Position numbers and translations under genes: made by a program. This document shows positions 1 through 7,776 of a stretch of 14,559 bases of DNA, in pieces. The notes under the pieces are model-generated. The model saw only the letters and a program-made list of their open reading frames with translations. It had not been told where the DNA came from and did not search any database. The stretch's first letter is position 1. Every line of letters starts with the position of its first letter. Source of the DNA: Chloroflexota bacterium (GTDB lineage Bacteria; Chloroflexota; UBA6077); assembly GCA_021806765.1 (NCBI GenBank), contig JAJZQR010000076.1, positions 1-14,559 of the forward strand, read 5' to 3'.

Positions 1-791
1 CCGGCGAGTACGAGTTGTCCCCCAGCATGAGACCCAGCGAGATCCTGGCGGCCCTGGCTGAGGGAAAGACAAAGGCCAACCCCCTGGTCACCTTCCCGGA
101 GGGCTGGAGGGCGGAGGAGATAGCGGAGCGGCTGGCTGCCAGGGGGATCGGAACCTCCGACCAGTTCATGACGGTGGTGAAGCAGGGTCAATCCAGCAAC
201 CCCGTCCTCAGAGACCGTCCCCCGGGTTCGAGTCTGGAGGGCTACCTCTTCCCTGAGTCCTATGCGGTGGACGAGAAGACCACGCCCGACTCCATGACCG
301 AGCGGATGGTTGCCCAGTTCGACGAGAGTTTCACCCCGGAAATGAGGCGGAAGGCAGCCGCTCTGGGGATGACGGTTCACCAGGTGGTGATCCTGGCTTC
401 GGTGATCGAGCGCGAGGCGGTGATACCCTCGGAGCGGCCCCTCATGGCCGGGGTGTTCTACAACCGGCTGAAGGCAGGGATGCCTCTTCAATCTGATCCC
501 ACGGTCCAGTATGCGGTGGCCACGGCGGATCCCGAGTCTCACGTCAAGTACGGATGGTGGAAGAAGGATTTGACAGAGGCCGACCTGCAGATCGACTCCC
601 CGTATAACACCTACATGTATCCCGGTCTCCCCGCCGGGCCCATTTGCGACCCGGGCCTGGCTTCCCTCATGGCTGCGGTAGGGCCCACTCAGACCGATTA
701 CTACTACTTTGTGGCGAGGCCGGACGGATCCCACGCCTTCGCTAAGACCCTCGAGGAGCACAACGCGAACGTGCTGCAGTACCGTAGGTAG
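1..791 (+). CDS. mltG: Endolytic murein transglycosylase MltG (YceG-like), 5' end missing
   Basis: MltG is a membrane-anchored lytic transglycosylase that cuts nascent peptidoglycan glycan strands and sets their length. The open frame runs in from before base 1. Codons 3-17 read GEYEL, the usual 'GxYxL' of the family, so the TTG at 15 is an internal Leu and not a start. The N-terminal cytoplasmic and membrane segments are therefore off the window. Visible landmarks are VTFPEGW, SLEGYLFPESY, the catalytic region ILASVIEREA (catalytic Glu expected at codon 408-410 by alignment with E. coli Glu218), VFYNRL, LQSDPTVQYA, and the late SPYNTYMYPGLPAGPICDPG block. It ends at TAG 789-791 with YRR, the normal end of the domain. 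Family assignment is secure. It does not appear to be co-transcribed with hslV, which has its own promoter. Confidence 0.93.
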   Translation, partial: GEYELSPSMRPSEILAALAEGKTKANPLVTFPEGWRAEEIAERLAARGIGTSDQFMTVVKQGQSSNPVLRDRPPGSSLEGYLFPESYAVDEKTTPDSMTERMVAQFDESFTPEMRRKAAALGMTVHQVVILASVIEREAVIPSERPLMAGVFYNRLKAGMPLQSDPTVQYAVATADPESHVKYGWWKKDLTEADLQIDSPYNTYMYPGLPAGPICDPGLASLMAAVGPTQTDYYYFVARPDGSHAFAKTLEEHNANVLQYRR

Positions 792-803
792 GGGGGGTAT
801 TGC

Positions 804-817
804 CAGGCTGCAGCCTG
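804..817. repeat. 14-bp perfect palindrome after mltG
   Basis: CAGGCTG followed directly by CAGCCTG, 12 bp after the mltG stop. As RNA it would give a 5-bp stem with a TGCA loop. No T-run follows, so it is at best a weak terminator. The rest of the 238-bp gap 792-1029 holds another 14-bp palindrome and the hslV promoter. I see no gene in it. Confidence 0.4.
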
Positions 818-865
818 CGCGTGCTCGTGGTGAATGCCACCTTGCTCCGCGAGGCTACGCGCACC

Positions 866-879
866 CTGATGATCATCAG
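866..879. repeat. 14-bp perfect palindrome CTGATGATCATCAG
   Basis: Perfect dyad with no spacer, about 110 bp upstream of the hslV -10 element. This could be a dimeric regulator site, but the distance from the promoter is long and nothing in the sequence names a regulator. It may be chance. Confidence 0.3.
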
Positions 880-987
880 CAACTGAATCGGCTAATGGTT
901 GTGGATAGGTGCCGCGGGCGCGGGAGCCACCCGGAAATCCGACGTCCACCCTCCCTGCATCGCTCGGGCGTTGTGGCCGCGGCCGTG

Positions 988-996
988 TGCTATAAT
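988..996 (+). promoter_or_regulatory. Extended -10 promoter of hslVU
   Basis: TGC-TATAAT is a consensus -10 hexamer with the TGn extension. A 17-bp spacer would put the -35 at 968-973 (GCGTTG), which is poor, as is common for extended -10 promoters. The predicted transcript start is near 1003, giving a leader of roughly 35 nt before the TTG start at 1039. Confidence 0.65.
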
Positions 997-1038
997 TCCG
1001 GTCTGAGCGAGTAATATCGGTCTTGGAAGGTGACACTA

Positions 1039-1584
1039 TTGGAGGACGGTAGGATTCACGGAACCACTGTTCTGGCGGTGAGGCGGGATGGTATGGTGGC
1101 CATGGCTGCAGACGGCCAGATCACGGTGGGTGACGTGGTGATGAAGCACACCGCCCGAAAGATCAGGCGACTGTACAAGGGGAAGGTTCTCGGCGGCTTC
1201 GCTGGTGCCGCCGCCGACGCCATAACGCTGTTCGAGCGTTTCGAGTCCCAGCTGGAGCAACACGGCGGTAGTCTGCGGAAGGCAGCCGTGGAGCTGGCCA
1301 AGGAGTGGCGCACCGACAAGTTCCTCCGAAGGCTGGAGGCTTCCCTCATCGTCGCCGATGCCCAGGACATGCTGTTCCTTTCGGGTGAAGGCGAGGTCAT
1401 CGAGCCGGATGGCGGCATCGTGGCCATTGGATCGGGTGGCGTATACGCCCACGCCGCCGCAGTGGCCCTGTTGGAGCACAGCCAGTTGCCGGCGTCGGAG
1501 ATCGCCCGGGCTGCCCTTGAGATCGCCGCGAGTCTCTGCATTTTCACGAACAGTTCTATCAATGTGGACGTCCTCGAGTCATGA
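1039..1584 (+). CDS. hslV: ATP-dependent protease subunit HslV (ClpQ), peptidase
   Basis: This is the proteasome-like threonine peptidase of the cytoplasmic HslUV complex, two hexameric rings capped by HslU ATPase. The protein reads [18 protein letters not shown]. The family's catalytic N-terminal Thr aligns with residue 9 (codon 1063-1065), so an 8-residue propeptide must be removed. Other family blocks are [71 protein letters not shown] and a conserved C-terminal helix region with CIFTN. I chose TTG 1039 because AAGGTG (1027-1032) lies 6 nt before it. The in-frame GTG at 1030 would overlap that ribosome binding site. Length is 181 aa, typical. The hslU frame follows directly. Thr rather than Ser at the processing site is unlike Bacillus CodW. 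Confidence 0.95.
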   Translation: MEDGRIHGTTVLAVRRDGMVAMAADGQITVGDVVMKHTARKIRRLYKGKVLGGFAGAAADAITLFERFESQLEQHGGSLRKAAVELAKEWRTDKFLRRLEASLIVADAQDMLFLSGEGEVIEPDGGIVAIGSGGVYAHAAAVALLEHSQLPASEIARAALEIAASLCIFTNSSINVDVLES

Positions 1585-1637
1585 TCGAGAAGCGACGAAC
1601 GCAATCTACACATCCTTCTCCTGATGAGGCTGGGGAA

Positions 1638-3089
1638 ATGGAAGAACTCACCCCCGCGCAGATAGCCGAGGAACTCGACAGGTACATCGTTGGGCAGGAT
1701 GCCGCCAAGAAGGCGATGGCGGTCGCTTTGCGTAACCGCTACCGGCGGCGACGGCTCCCGCCTGACGTGAGAGAGGACGTAGCCCCGAAGAACATCCTGA
1801 TGATCGGCGCCACGGGCGTCGGCAAGACCGAGATCGCCCGTCGGGTGGCGGCTCTTTCGGGCGCCCCCTTCGTGAAGGTGGAGGCTACCCGCTTCACCGA
1901 GGTGGGCTACGTTGGCAAGGACGTCGAGAGCATCCTGCAGGACCTGGTCGAGGCCTCCGTCAGTAGGCTCTCGGAGGAGAGGATGCAGGAGGTGCAGTCT
2001 CAGGCTGAGAAGCTCGCCAACGAGCGGATCATCGACTATCTGGTTCAGCAGGCGCCCTCGGGCCTCAGAAAAAGGGGGCTGCGGAGGAACCAGGTGACCT
2101 CGGCCCTATCCGCAGGCGCGAAGCAGCAGGCTTCCAGCCAGGAGATAGCCAAGGACGAAGGATCCCAGGGAGACGGCGCCGGCAGCGAGCAGGCTGGGAT
2201 GCGGCCCATGCGGACCAGGGTGGCGAAGCTGCTGCGGAGTCAGCGGCTGGAGGACGCCATCATCGAGATCGAGATCTCGCCCGACAGCGACAACTACGAG
2301 TCGGTATGGGAGTTCTCCACGGGGATGAGTCAGGAGGAGATAAACGAGGGGCTTCGGGAGTTCATCGAGAGCTACTCGTCGTCCCGGAAGAAATCGAAGA
2401 GGGTCTCCGTCAAGGACGCGCGGCGGATCCTGACTCGGGAAGAGGCCAACAAGCTGGTGGACTACGACTCGGTGGTGGATCAGGCCATCCAGCAGGCCGA
2501 GCAGAACGGTATCGTCTTCATCGACGAAATCGACAAGGTGGCCGGCAGCGGGATCGAGATCGGCTCCGACATCTCGGGGGAAGGGGTGCAGCGGGACCTG
2601 CTGCCCATCATAGAGGGCTGCACCGTGATGACGCGTTACGGCCCCGTCAAGAGCAACCACGTGCTGTTCATAGCCGCCGGCAGCTTCAGCAAGTCAAAGC
2701 CGTCGGATCTGATCCCGGAACTGCAGGGTCGATTCCCGCTCAGGGTGGAGCTACGCAGCCTCACGGTCGAAGACCTGGTGAGGATCCTGACTCACCCGAA
2801 GAACGCCCTGGTGAGGCAGTACACGGCTCTGTTGGCGACCGAGGGGGTGGATCTGCAGTTCACCGAAGATGGAGTAACGGAGATCGCCGAGACGGCCAGC
2901 CGGATGAACCGCCAAATGGAGAACATCGGGGCTCGGCGGCTGCAGACCATCATGGAGTACGTGCTGGAGGAGGTATCCTTCCGAGCCTCGGAGATGAAGG
3001 GCCAGAAGGTGGTCGTGGACGCCGGCTTCGTTCGCGAGCGCATGGCCGGGGTGGTGGCGGACGAGGACCTGAGCCGGTATATCCTGTAG
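1638..3089 (+). CDS. hslU: ATP-dependent protease ATPase subunit HslU (ClpY)
   Basis: HslU is the AAA+ unfoldase that feeds substrates into HslV. Residues from this start: Walker A GATGVGKT (57-64), pore loop GYVG (90-93), a large I-domain (about 105-270), Walker B IVFIDEID (292-299), arginine-finger block LQGRFPLRVEL (352-362), sensor-2 ARRLQ (422-426). The C-terminal DLSRYIL matches the tail that docks into HslV. The I-domain contains a polar Gln/Ser/Gly-rich stretch, making the protein 483 aa against about 443 in E. coli. Start choice: ATG 1638 has TGAGG (1625-1629) 8 nt upstream, and MEELTPAQIAEELDRYIVGQ aligns with the family N-terminus. The alternative ATG at 1581 overlaps the hslV stop as ATGA, which would allow coupling, but has no Shine-Dalgarno and adds 19 non-family residues. 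Confidence 0.95.
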   Translation: MEELTPAQIAEELDRYIVGQDAAKKAMAVALRNRYRRRRLPPDVREDVAPKNILMIGATGVGKTEIARRVAALSGAPFVKVEATRFTEVGYVGKDVESILQDLVEASVSRLSEERMQEVQSQAEKLANERIIDYLVQQAPSGLRKRGLRRNQVTSALSAGAKQQASSQEIAKDEGSQGDGAGSEQAGMRPMRTRVAKLLRSQRLEDAIIEIEISPDSDNYESVWEFSTGMSQEEINEGLREFIESYSSSRKKSKRVSVKDARRILTREEANKLVDYDSVVDQAIQQAEQNGIVFIDEIDKVAGSGIEIGSDISGEGVQRDLLPIIEGCTVMTRYGPVKSNHVLFIAAGSFSKSKPSDLIPELQGRFPLRVELRSLTVEDLVRILTHPKNALVRQYTALLATEGVDLQFTEDGVTEIAETASRMNRQMENIGARRLQTIMEYVLEEVSFRASEMKGQKVVVDAGFVRERMAGVVADEDLSRYIL

Positions 3090-3095
3090 ACTCAG

Positions 3096-3145
3096 ACCTC
3101 TCCCCCGGCCCCTACCCGAAACGGGGAGGGGCCGGGGGGTTAGGT
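3096..3145. repeat. Long GC-rich inverted repeat after hslU
   Basis: Arms CCCCCGGCCCCT.CCCG (3102-3118) and CGGG.AGGGGCCGGGGG (3122-3138) form a 16-bp stem with one A/G mismatch and an AAA loop. Outer arms ACCT (3096-3099) and AGGT (3142-3145) extend it across a small internal loop. It begins 7 nt after the hslU stop. It can act as a 3' end hairpin for hslVU, but no clean T-run follows. It looks like a dispersed intergenic palindrome of the kind frequent in GC-rich Chloroflexota genomes (family attribution from memory). Confidence 0.7.
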
Positions 3146-3154
3146 CAGCTGTTG

Positions 3155-3184
3155 TTGCCGCTACGATGGTGGGCGTGCTAGAAT
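3155..3184 (+). promoter_or_regulatory. Promoter of the rpsB-tsf-pyrH-frr gene block
   Basis: TTGCCG (3155-3160), 18-bp spacer, then TAGAAT (3179-3184) preceded by TGC (3176-3178), an extended -10. The transcript would start near 3190, leaving about 125 nt of leader before rpsB. It is the only convincing promoter seen ahead of the eight-gene run. Confidence 0.55.
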
Positions 3185-3187
3185 GCC

Positions 3188-3213
3188 TATGGGCGAGTGC
3201 GCCCATATTATTT
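3188..3213 (+). promoter_or_regulatory. Palindrome/hairpin at the predicted rpsB transcript start
   Basis: TATGGGCG (3188-3195), loop AGTG, CGCCCATA (3200-3207): a perfect 8-bp inverted repeat followed by TTATTT. It starts 4 bp after the -10 hexamer. It could be an operator at +1, a hairpin at the mRNA 5' end, or a terminator for hslVU, being the most T-rich hairpin tail noted in the window. The sequence alone does not decide between these. Confidence 0.5.
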
Positions 3214-3242
3214 GTCACGCTGCCGGACCTGCGGAGCCGTGT

Positions 3243-3259
3243 CGTGGGCTTGGCCCATG
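3243..3259 (+). promoter_or_regulatory. Second hairpin in the rpsB leader
   Basis: CGTGGGC (3243-3249), loop TTG, GCCCATG (3253-3259): 7 bp with one G-U pair. Together with the upstream hairpin it makes the leader 3190-3316 structured. Leaders of ribosomal protein operons often carry autoregulatory structures. That S2 binds here is inference only. Confidence 0.35.
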
Positions 3260-3316
3260 GACTCTTCGCCGGGATGAGGGCAGCGGAAGAGAGAAAACGG
3301 AGGGAACCGGTTAAGT

Positions 3317-4222
3317 ATGGCAGCCCCAGTATCTATGAAGACGCTCCTCGAAGCGGGCGTGCACTTCGGACATCAGACCCGACGCTGGGATCCGAAGATG
3401 AAGCCCTTCATCTTCACGGAGCGGAACGGCATCCACATCATCGACCTTCAGCAGACAGTTGGCCGGCTGAGCGACGCGATGAACTTCGTTCGCGATCTGG
3501 CGGCCGGCGGCGGCGTTGTACTGTTCGTCGGCACGAAGAAGCAGGCCCAGGAGACCATCGAGCAGGAATCTGCCCGCTGCAACATGCCCTACGTGAACCA
3601 GCGATGGATGGGTGGGATGCTCACCAACTTCCAGACGATCCAGAGCCGCATTCGGCGGCTGACCGAGCTGGAAGCAGCGAAAGAGCGAGGCGAGTTTGAG
3701 CGTCGTCCCAAGAAGGAGGCCAGTGCCCTGGATGAGGAGATCACGCGGTTGAACCGGTTGCTGGGTGGGATGAAGAAGCTCAGCAGGCTCCCGGACGCCG
3801 TCTTCGTGGTCGATCCAAACAGGGAGTCGATTGCCATCGCGGAGTCGCGCCGCCTGGAGTTGCCCCTTGTGGCGATGGTCGACACCAACTGCAACCCGGA
3901 CGTTATCGATTACCCGATCCCGGCCAACGACGATGCCATTCGTGCCATCAGGCTGCTGACCGGAAAGATCGCCGACGCGGTCCTCGAGGGAGTCCAGCGG
4001 CGGGAGGCCGAACTGTCCAAGGCCGAGGCCGAGGCCGAAATGGCCGCTGCGGAGGGCGAGGAAGTGGAGGAGAAGCCGCACGTCGAGATGCCCGAGCTGG
4101 AGATGGCGGCTGCCGGCCAGAACACCGCAGCGGTGGTCGAGGAAGAGGCCCAGCCCGAGACCGTGGAGGCTCCTGAAGCACCGTCTGAGGGCGCTTCGGA
4201 CAGCGGAGACGAAGAGGCATAG
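3317..4222 (+). CDS. rpsB: 30S ribosomal protein S2 with long acidic C-terminal tail
   Basis: S2 is a small-subunit protein that assembles late and bridges S1 to the 30S body. Family blocks: [20 protein letters not shown] (residues 6-25), [15 protein letters not shown] (30-44), FVGTKKQAQ (70-78), [14 protein letters not shown] (92-105), the coiled-coil arm with [12 protein letters not shown] (123-134), [11 protein letters not shown] (164-174), and DAIRAIRLL (206-214). Start ATG 3317 follows GGAGGG (3299-3304) by 12 nt. The Met at residue 7 has no ribosome binding site. At 301 aa it is longer than the usual 240-260: residues 231-301 are an extra tail with 21 Glu and 2 Asp against 2 Lys and no Arg, rich in Ala and Pro, probably disordered. 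It is the first gene of the conserved block and 59 bp before tsf. Confidence 0.97.
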   Translation: MAAPVSMKTLLEAGVHFGHQTRRWDPKMKPFIFTERNGIHIIDLQQTVGRLSDAMNFVRDLAAGGGVVLFVGTKKQAQETIEQESARCNMPYVNQRWMGGMLTNFQTIQSRIRRLTELEAAKERGEFERRPKKEASALDEEITRLNRLLGGMKKLSRLPDAVFVVDPNRESIAIAESRRLELPLVAMVDTNCNPDVIDYPIPANDDAIRAIRLLTGKIADAVLEGVQRREAELSKAEAEAEMAAAEGEEVEEKPHVEMPELEMAAAGQNTAAVVEEEAQPETVEAPEAPSEGASDSGDEEA

Positions 4223-4281
4223 GACCGGGCTGCGGATCAGGGGCAGTGGGTCTTGAAAGGGCAATTACGGGAGGATAGCAG

Positions 4282-5545
<1,264 letters not shown>

Positions 5546-5576
5546 TTCCAATTCGTATCGAGAGAGGCTACCTACG

Positions 5577-6143
5577 ATGACGGAGAGAGTAAACGAGGTT
5601 CTGACCAGCCACGAAGCCAGGATGCAGAAGGCTATCGAGAATCTGAAGCACGAACTCGCCACGGTGAGGACAGGCAGGGCATCACCCAGCTTGCTGGACA
5701 GGGTAACCGTCGACTACTACGGTGTGCCTACCCAGATCAACGCCCTGGCCAACATCAGCGCTCCCGAACCCCGGTTGCTGGTGATCGCGCCCTTCGATAA
5801 GAGCACCATGGGCGCCATCGAGAAGGCGATCCTCAAGTCCGACCTAGGGTTGACTCCGACCAATGACGGCAAGGTCATCCGGCTGGCCATCCCTCAACTC
5901 ACTGAGGAGCGGCGGCGGGAGATGACCAAGATAGTGAAGAAGCGGACGGAGGAGGGAAGGGTAGCGCTCCGAAACCTTCGGCGGGACGCCCAGGACGATC
6001 TGAAGAAGTCCGAGAAGGAGAAGCTGATCTCCGAGGACGACATGAAGCGCGGTCAGGATAGGCTCCAGAAGCTGACCGACAGCTACATCGCGAAGGCGGA
6101 TGAGCTGGGCCAGCACAAGGAGCAGGAGATCATGGAGTTCTAG
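5577..6143 (+). CDS. frr: Ribosome recycling factor
   Basis: With EF-G, RRF splits the post-termination 70S ribosome. It is a tRNA-shaped protein with a three-helix bundle and a small beta domain. Family marks: [20 protein letters not shown] (21-40), [19 protein letters not shown] (46-64), [19 protein letters not shown] (67-85), [20 protein letters not shown] (90-109), and [18 protein letters not shown] (121-138). Start ATG 5577 has GAGG (5564-5567) 9 nt upstream and gives the usual length (188 aa). An in-frame ATG at 5511, inside the end of pyrH, would add 22 non-family residues and is not favoured. The gap to pyrH is 31 bp. Confidence 0.97.
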   Translation: MTERVNEVLTSHEARMQKAIENLKHELATVRTGRASPSLLDRVTVDYYGVPTQINALANISAPEPRLLVIAPFDKSTMGAIEKAILKSDLGLTPTNDGKVIRLAIPQLTEERRREMTKIVKKRTEEGRVALRNLRRDAQDDLKKSEKEKLISEDDMKRGQDRLQKLTDSYIAKADELGQHKEQEIMEF

Positions 6144-6155
6144 AGAGGACAGCCA

Positions 6156-6893
6156 ATGATCACTGCCCCATTGGGATCGGGGGCAAAGGGCATGACCTCT
6201 GCCGGGAAGGTCCCTACCCACATCGCCATCATCATGGACGGCAACGGCCGATGGGCACGGAAGCGAGGACTGCCGCGGTTGGCCGGGCACAAAGCCGGCA
6301 CCGATAACATCAAGCGGATCATCGAATCGGCCTACGACCACCAGGTGAAGATGCTGACCCTGTACGCCTTCTCCACGGAGAACTGGAAGAGGCCCATGGA
6401 GGAAGTGCGCGGGTTGATGACGCTCTTACGGAACGTGATCGACCGGGAGGCGGAGACCCTCCGAAAGAACGGGGTTCAGCTTCGGCACTTCGGCAGCACG
6501 GAGGGGCTGGACCCGCAACTGCTGGACCGCATCCGCTACGCGGTGGAGTTGACCAAGGACAACGACCGCATCGTGGTCAACGTGGCCTTGAACTACGGAG
6601 GTCGGGCCGAGATAGTGGAGGCGGTGCGCCGGATCGTTCGAGAGGGGGTACCTCCCGAGGAGATCACGGAAGAGTTGCTGGCCTCCCGGCTGTACACCGC
6701 AGGAGCGCCGGATCCGGATCTCATCATCCGCACCGCCGGTGAAATGCGGCTCAGCAACTTCTTGATATGGCAGGCTGCCTACGCCGAGTACTGGTCCACG
6801 CCGATCTTCTGGCCCGACTTCGGCAAGGAGCAATTCCACGAGGCTATCGAGGAGTACGGACGGAGGCGGCGAAAGTTCGGGGCGCTAGGATAG
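6156..6893 (+). CDS. uppS: Undecaprenyl diphosphate synthase (cis-prenyltransferase)
   Basis: UppS adds eight IPP units in cis to FPP, giving the C55 carrier for peptidoglycan and other surface glycans. Landmarks: [13 protein letters not shown] (22-34, catalytic Asp28), GHKAG (44-48), [14 protein letters not shown] (67-80), [13 protein letters not shown] (141-153), DPDLIIRT (186-193) and [18 protein letters not shown] (198-215). One departure is noted: the usual RTGGE reads RTAGE (192-196), with Ala for the first Gly. The rest of the site is intact, so an active enzyme is expected, though another long-chain cis-prenyl product is possible. ATG 6156 has GAGG (6145-6148) 7 nt upstream and is 12 bp after frr. 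It shares the operon with dxr, which supplies the isoprenoid precursor path. Confidence 0.95.
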   Translation: MITAPLGSGAKGMTSAGKVPTHIAIIMDGNGRWARKRGLPRLAGHKAGTDNIKRIIESAYDHQVKMLTLYAFSTENWKRPMEEVRGLMTLLRNVIDREAETLRKNGVQLRHFGSTEGLDPQLLDRIRYAVELTKDNDRIVVNVALNYGGRAEIVEAVRRIVREGVPPEEITEELLASRLYTAGAPDPDLIIRTAGEMRLSNFLIWQAAYAEYWSTPIFWPDFGKEQFHEAIEEYGRRRRKFGALG

Positions 6894-6914
6894 TGGCCCA
6901 GGTGGCGGCGGGTG

Positions 6915-6943
6915 GGGGCGGGTCTGAGACTGAGACCCGCCCC
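6915..6943. repeat. 11-bp perfect GC-rich hairpin between uppS and cdsA
   Basis: GGGGCGGGTCT (6915-6925), 7-nt loop, AGACCCGCCCC (6933-6943). An alternative smaller hairpin CCCTA (6941-6945) with TAGGG (6953-6957) shares bases with it and ends 2 nt before the cdsA Shine-Dalgarno. There is no T-run, so an intra-operon terminator is not supported. It resembles the GGGCGGGTTG/CAACCCGCCC hairpin at 10060-10082. Confidence 0.6.
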
Positions 6944-6969
6944 TACGAGCTTTAGGGCTGGAGGCGGAT

Positions 6970-7776
6970 TTGCTGGCTCAGCGAGTAGCAAGCGCTGTCG
7001 TGCTGGTGCCCCTGATCGTCGCCGTCACCTTCGCCGGCGGCCCCTGGTTTGCCGCGATGGTCGGGGCCGCCACCGCCGTTGCCCTCTGGGAGTTCTACAC
7101 CCTCCTTAAGCGGGCAGGGCATGCGCCCCTCTGGCCATTTGGGCTGGTCCTGGGCCTCGCCTTCCTGCTGGATGCCTTCCTGCAAGCCGGCCGCCTCCCG
7201 GGGCAGATCGGTTGGCCAGCCCTGGCCCTGTGCCTGATGCTCTCCCTGCTCTACCTGGTAATACGGCAGCGGTTGGACTCGAGCCTGACGGACTGGGCGC
7301 TCACCTGGGTGCCACCCCTCTACATTGGCTTCCTGGCCTCCTTCCTGGTTTCGCTCAGGATGCTACCCGCGGGCGACCGGTGGATCTACATGGTCGCGGG
7401 GACAACCTGGGCCACCGACGTTGCTGCCTACTTTGTGGGGATGACCCTCGGGCGGCGGAAGTTCTTCCCCAGCATCAGCCCGCGGAAGACCCAGGAGGGG
7501 GCGGTGGGCGGCCTGGTGGCCGGAGCGGCCGGCAGCGTGGTTCTGGCCTGGCTCTTTGGCTGGGACCCCCTCCGGTTCGCTGTCTTTGGGCTGGTGGCTT
7601 CGGCGGCTGCCGAGGCGGGCGATCTGGCCGAGTCGCTGATGAAGCGGCAGCTGCAGGCAAAGGATGCCGGCCGGCTGATTCCCGGTCATGGAGGAATGCT
7701 CGATCGGATGGATAGCCTGCTGTTCGTTGGGGCGGTGACCTACTTTTGGGCCGTTTGGGTGGGGGCGATGTCATGA
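6970..7776 (+). CDS. cdsA: Phosphatidate cytidylyltransferase (CDP-diglyceride synthase)
   Basis: CdsA is an integral membrane enzyme making CDP-diacylglycerol from CTP and phosphatidate, the branch point of phospholipid synthesis. The protein is strongly hydrophobic with about seven to eight membrane segments, beginning VVLVPLIVAVTFAGG (10-24). Catalytic blocks: TWATDVAAYFVGMTLGRRKF (146-165), SPRKTQEGAVGG (170-181), and the family signature spanning 222-248 (SLMKRQ, KDAGRLIPGHGG, LDRMD) with the metal-binding Asp and Lys residues present. TTG 6970 has GGAGG (6960-6964) 5 nt upstream. Its stop overlaps the dxr start as ATGA. Length of 268 aa is normal. Confidence 0.94.
   Translation: MLAQRVASAVVLVPLIVAVTFAGGPWFAAMVGAATAVALWEFYTLLKRAGHAPLWPFGLVLGLAFLLDAFLQAGRLPGQIGWPALALCLMLSLLYLVIRQRLDSSLTDWALTWVPPLYIGFLASFLVSLRMLPAGDRWIYMVAGTTWATDVAAYFVGMTLGRRKFFPSISPRKTQEGAVGGLVAGAAGSVVLAWLFGWDPLRFAVFGLVASAAAEAGDLAESLMKRQLQAKDAGRLIPGHGGMLDRMDSLLFVGAVTYFWAVWVGAMS

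Noticed and set aside
792..1029. Possible small gene or tRNA in the mltG-hslV gap
   Set aside because: No cloverleaf, no T-loop consensus, and no short frame with a ribosome binding site. The gap is explained only by short palindromes and a promoter.
2306..3181. 291-codon open frame in another phase across hslU
   Set aside because: It lies wholly in the shadow of a clear AAA+ gene, has no family resemblance, and has the Gly/Arg-rich make-up typical of off-frame GC-rich DNA.
3190..3316. Riboswitch in the rpsB leader
   Set aside because: Hairpins are present, but no riboswitch core that I know can be recognised. Only a generic structured ribosomal-protein leader is supportable.
3311..4264. 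317-codon open frame antisense to rpsB
   Set aside because: No recognisable protein; explained by codon bias of the sense gene, including its Glu-rich tail.
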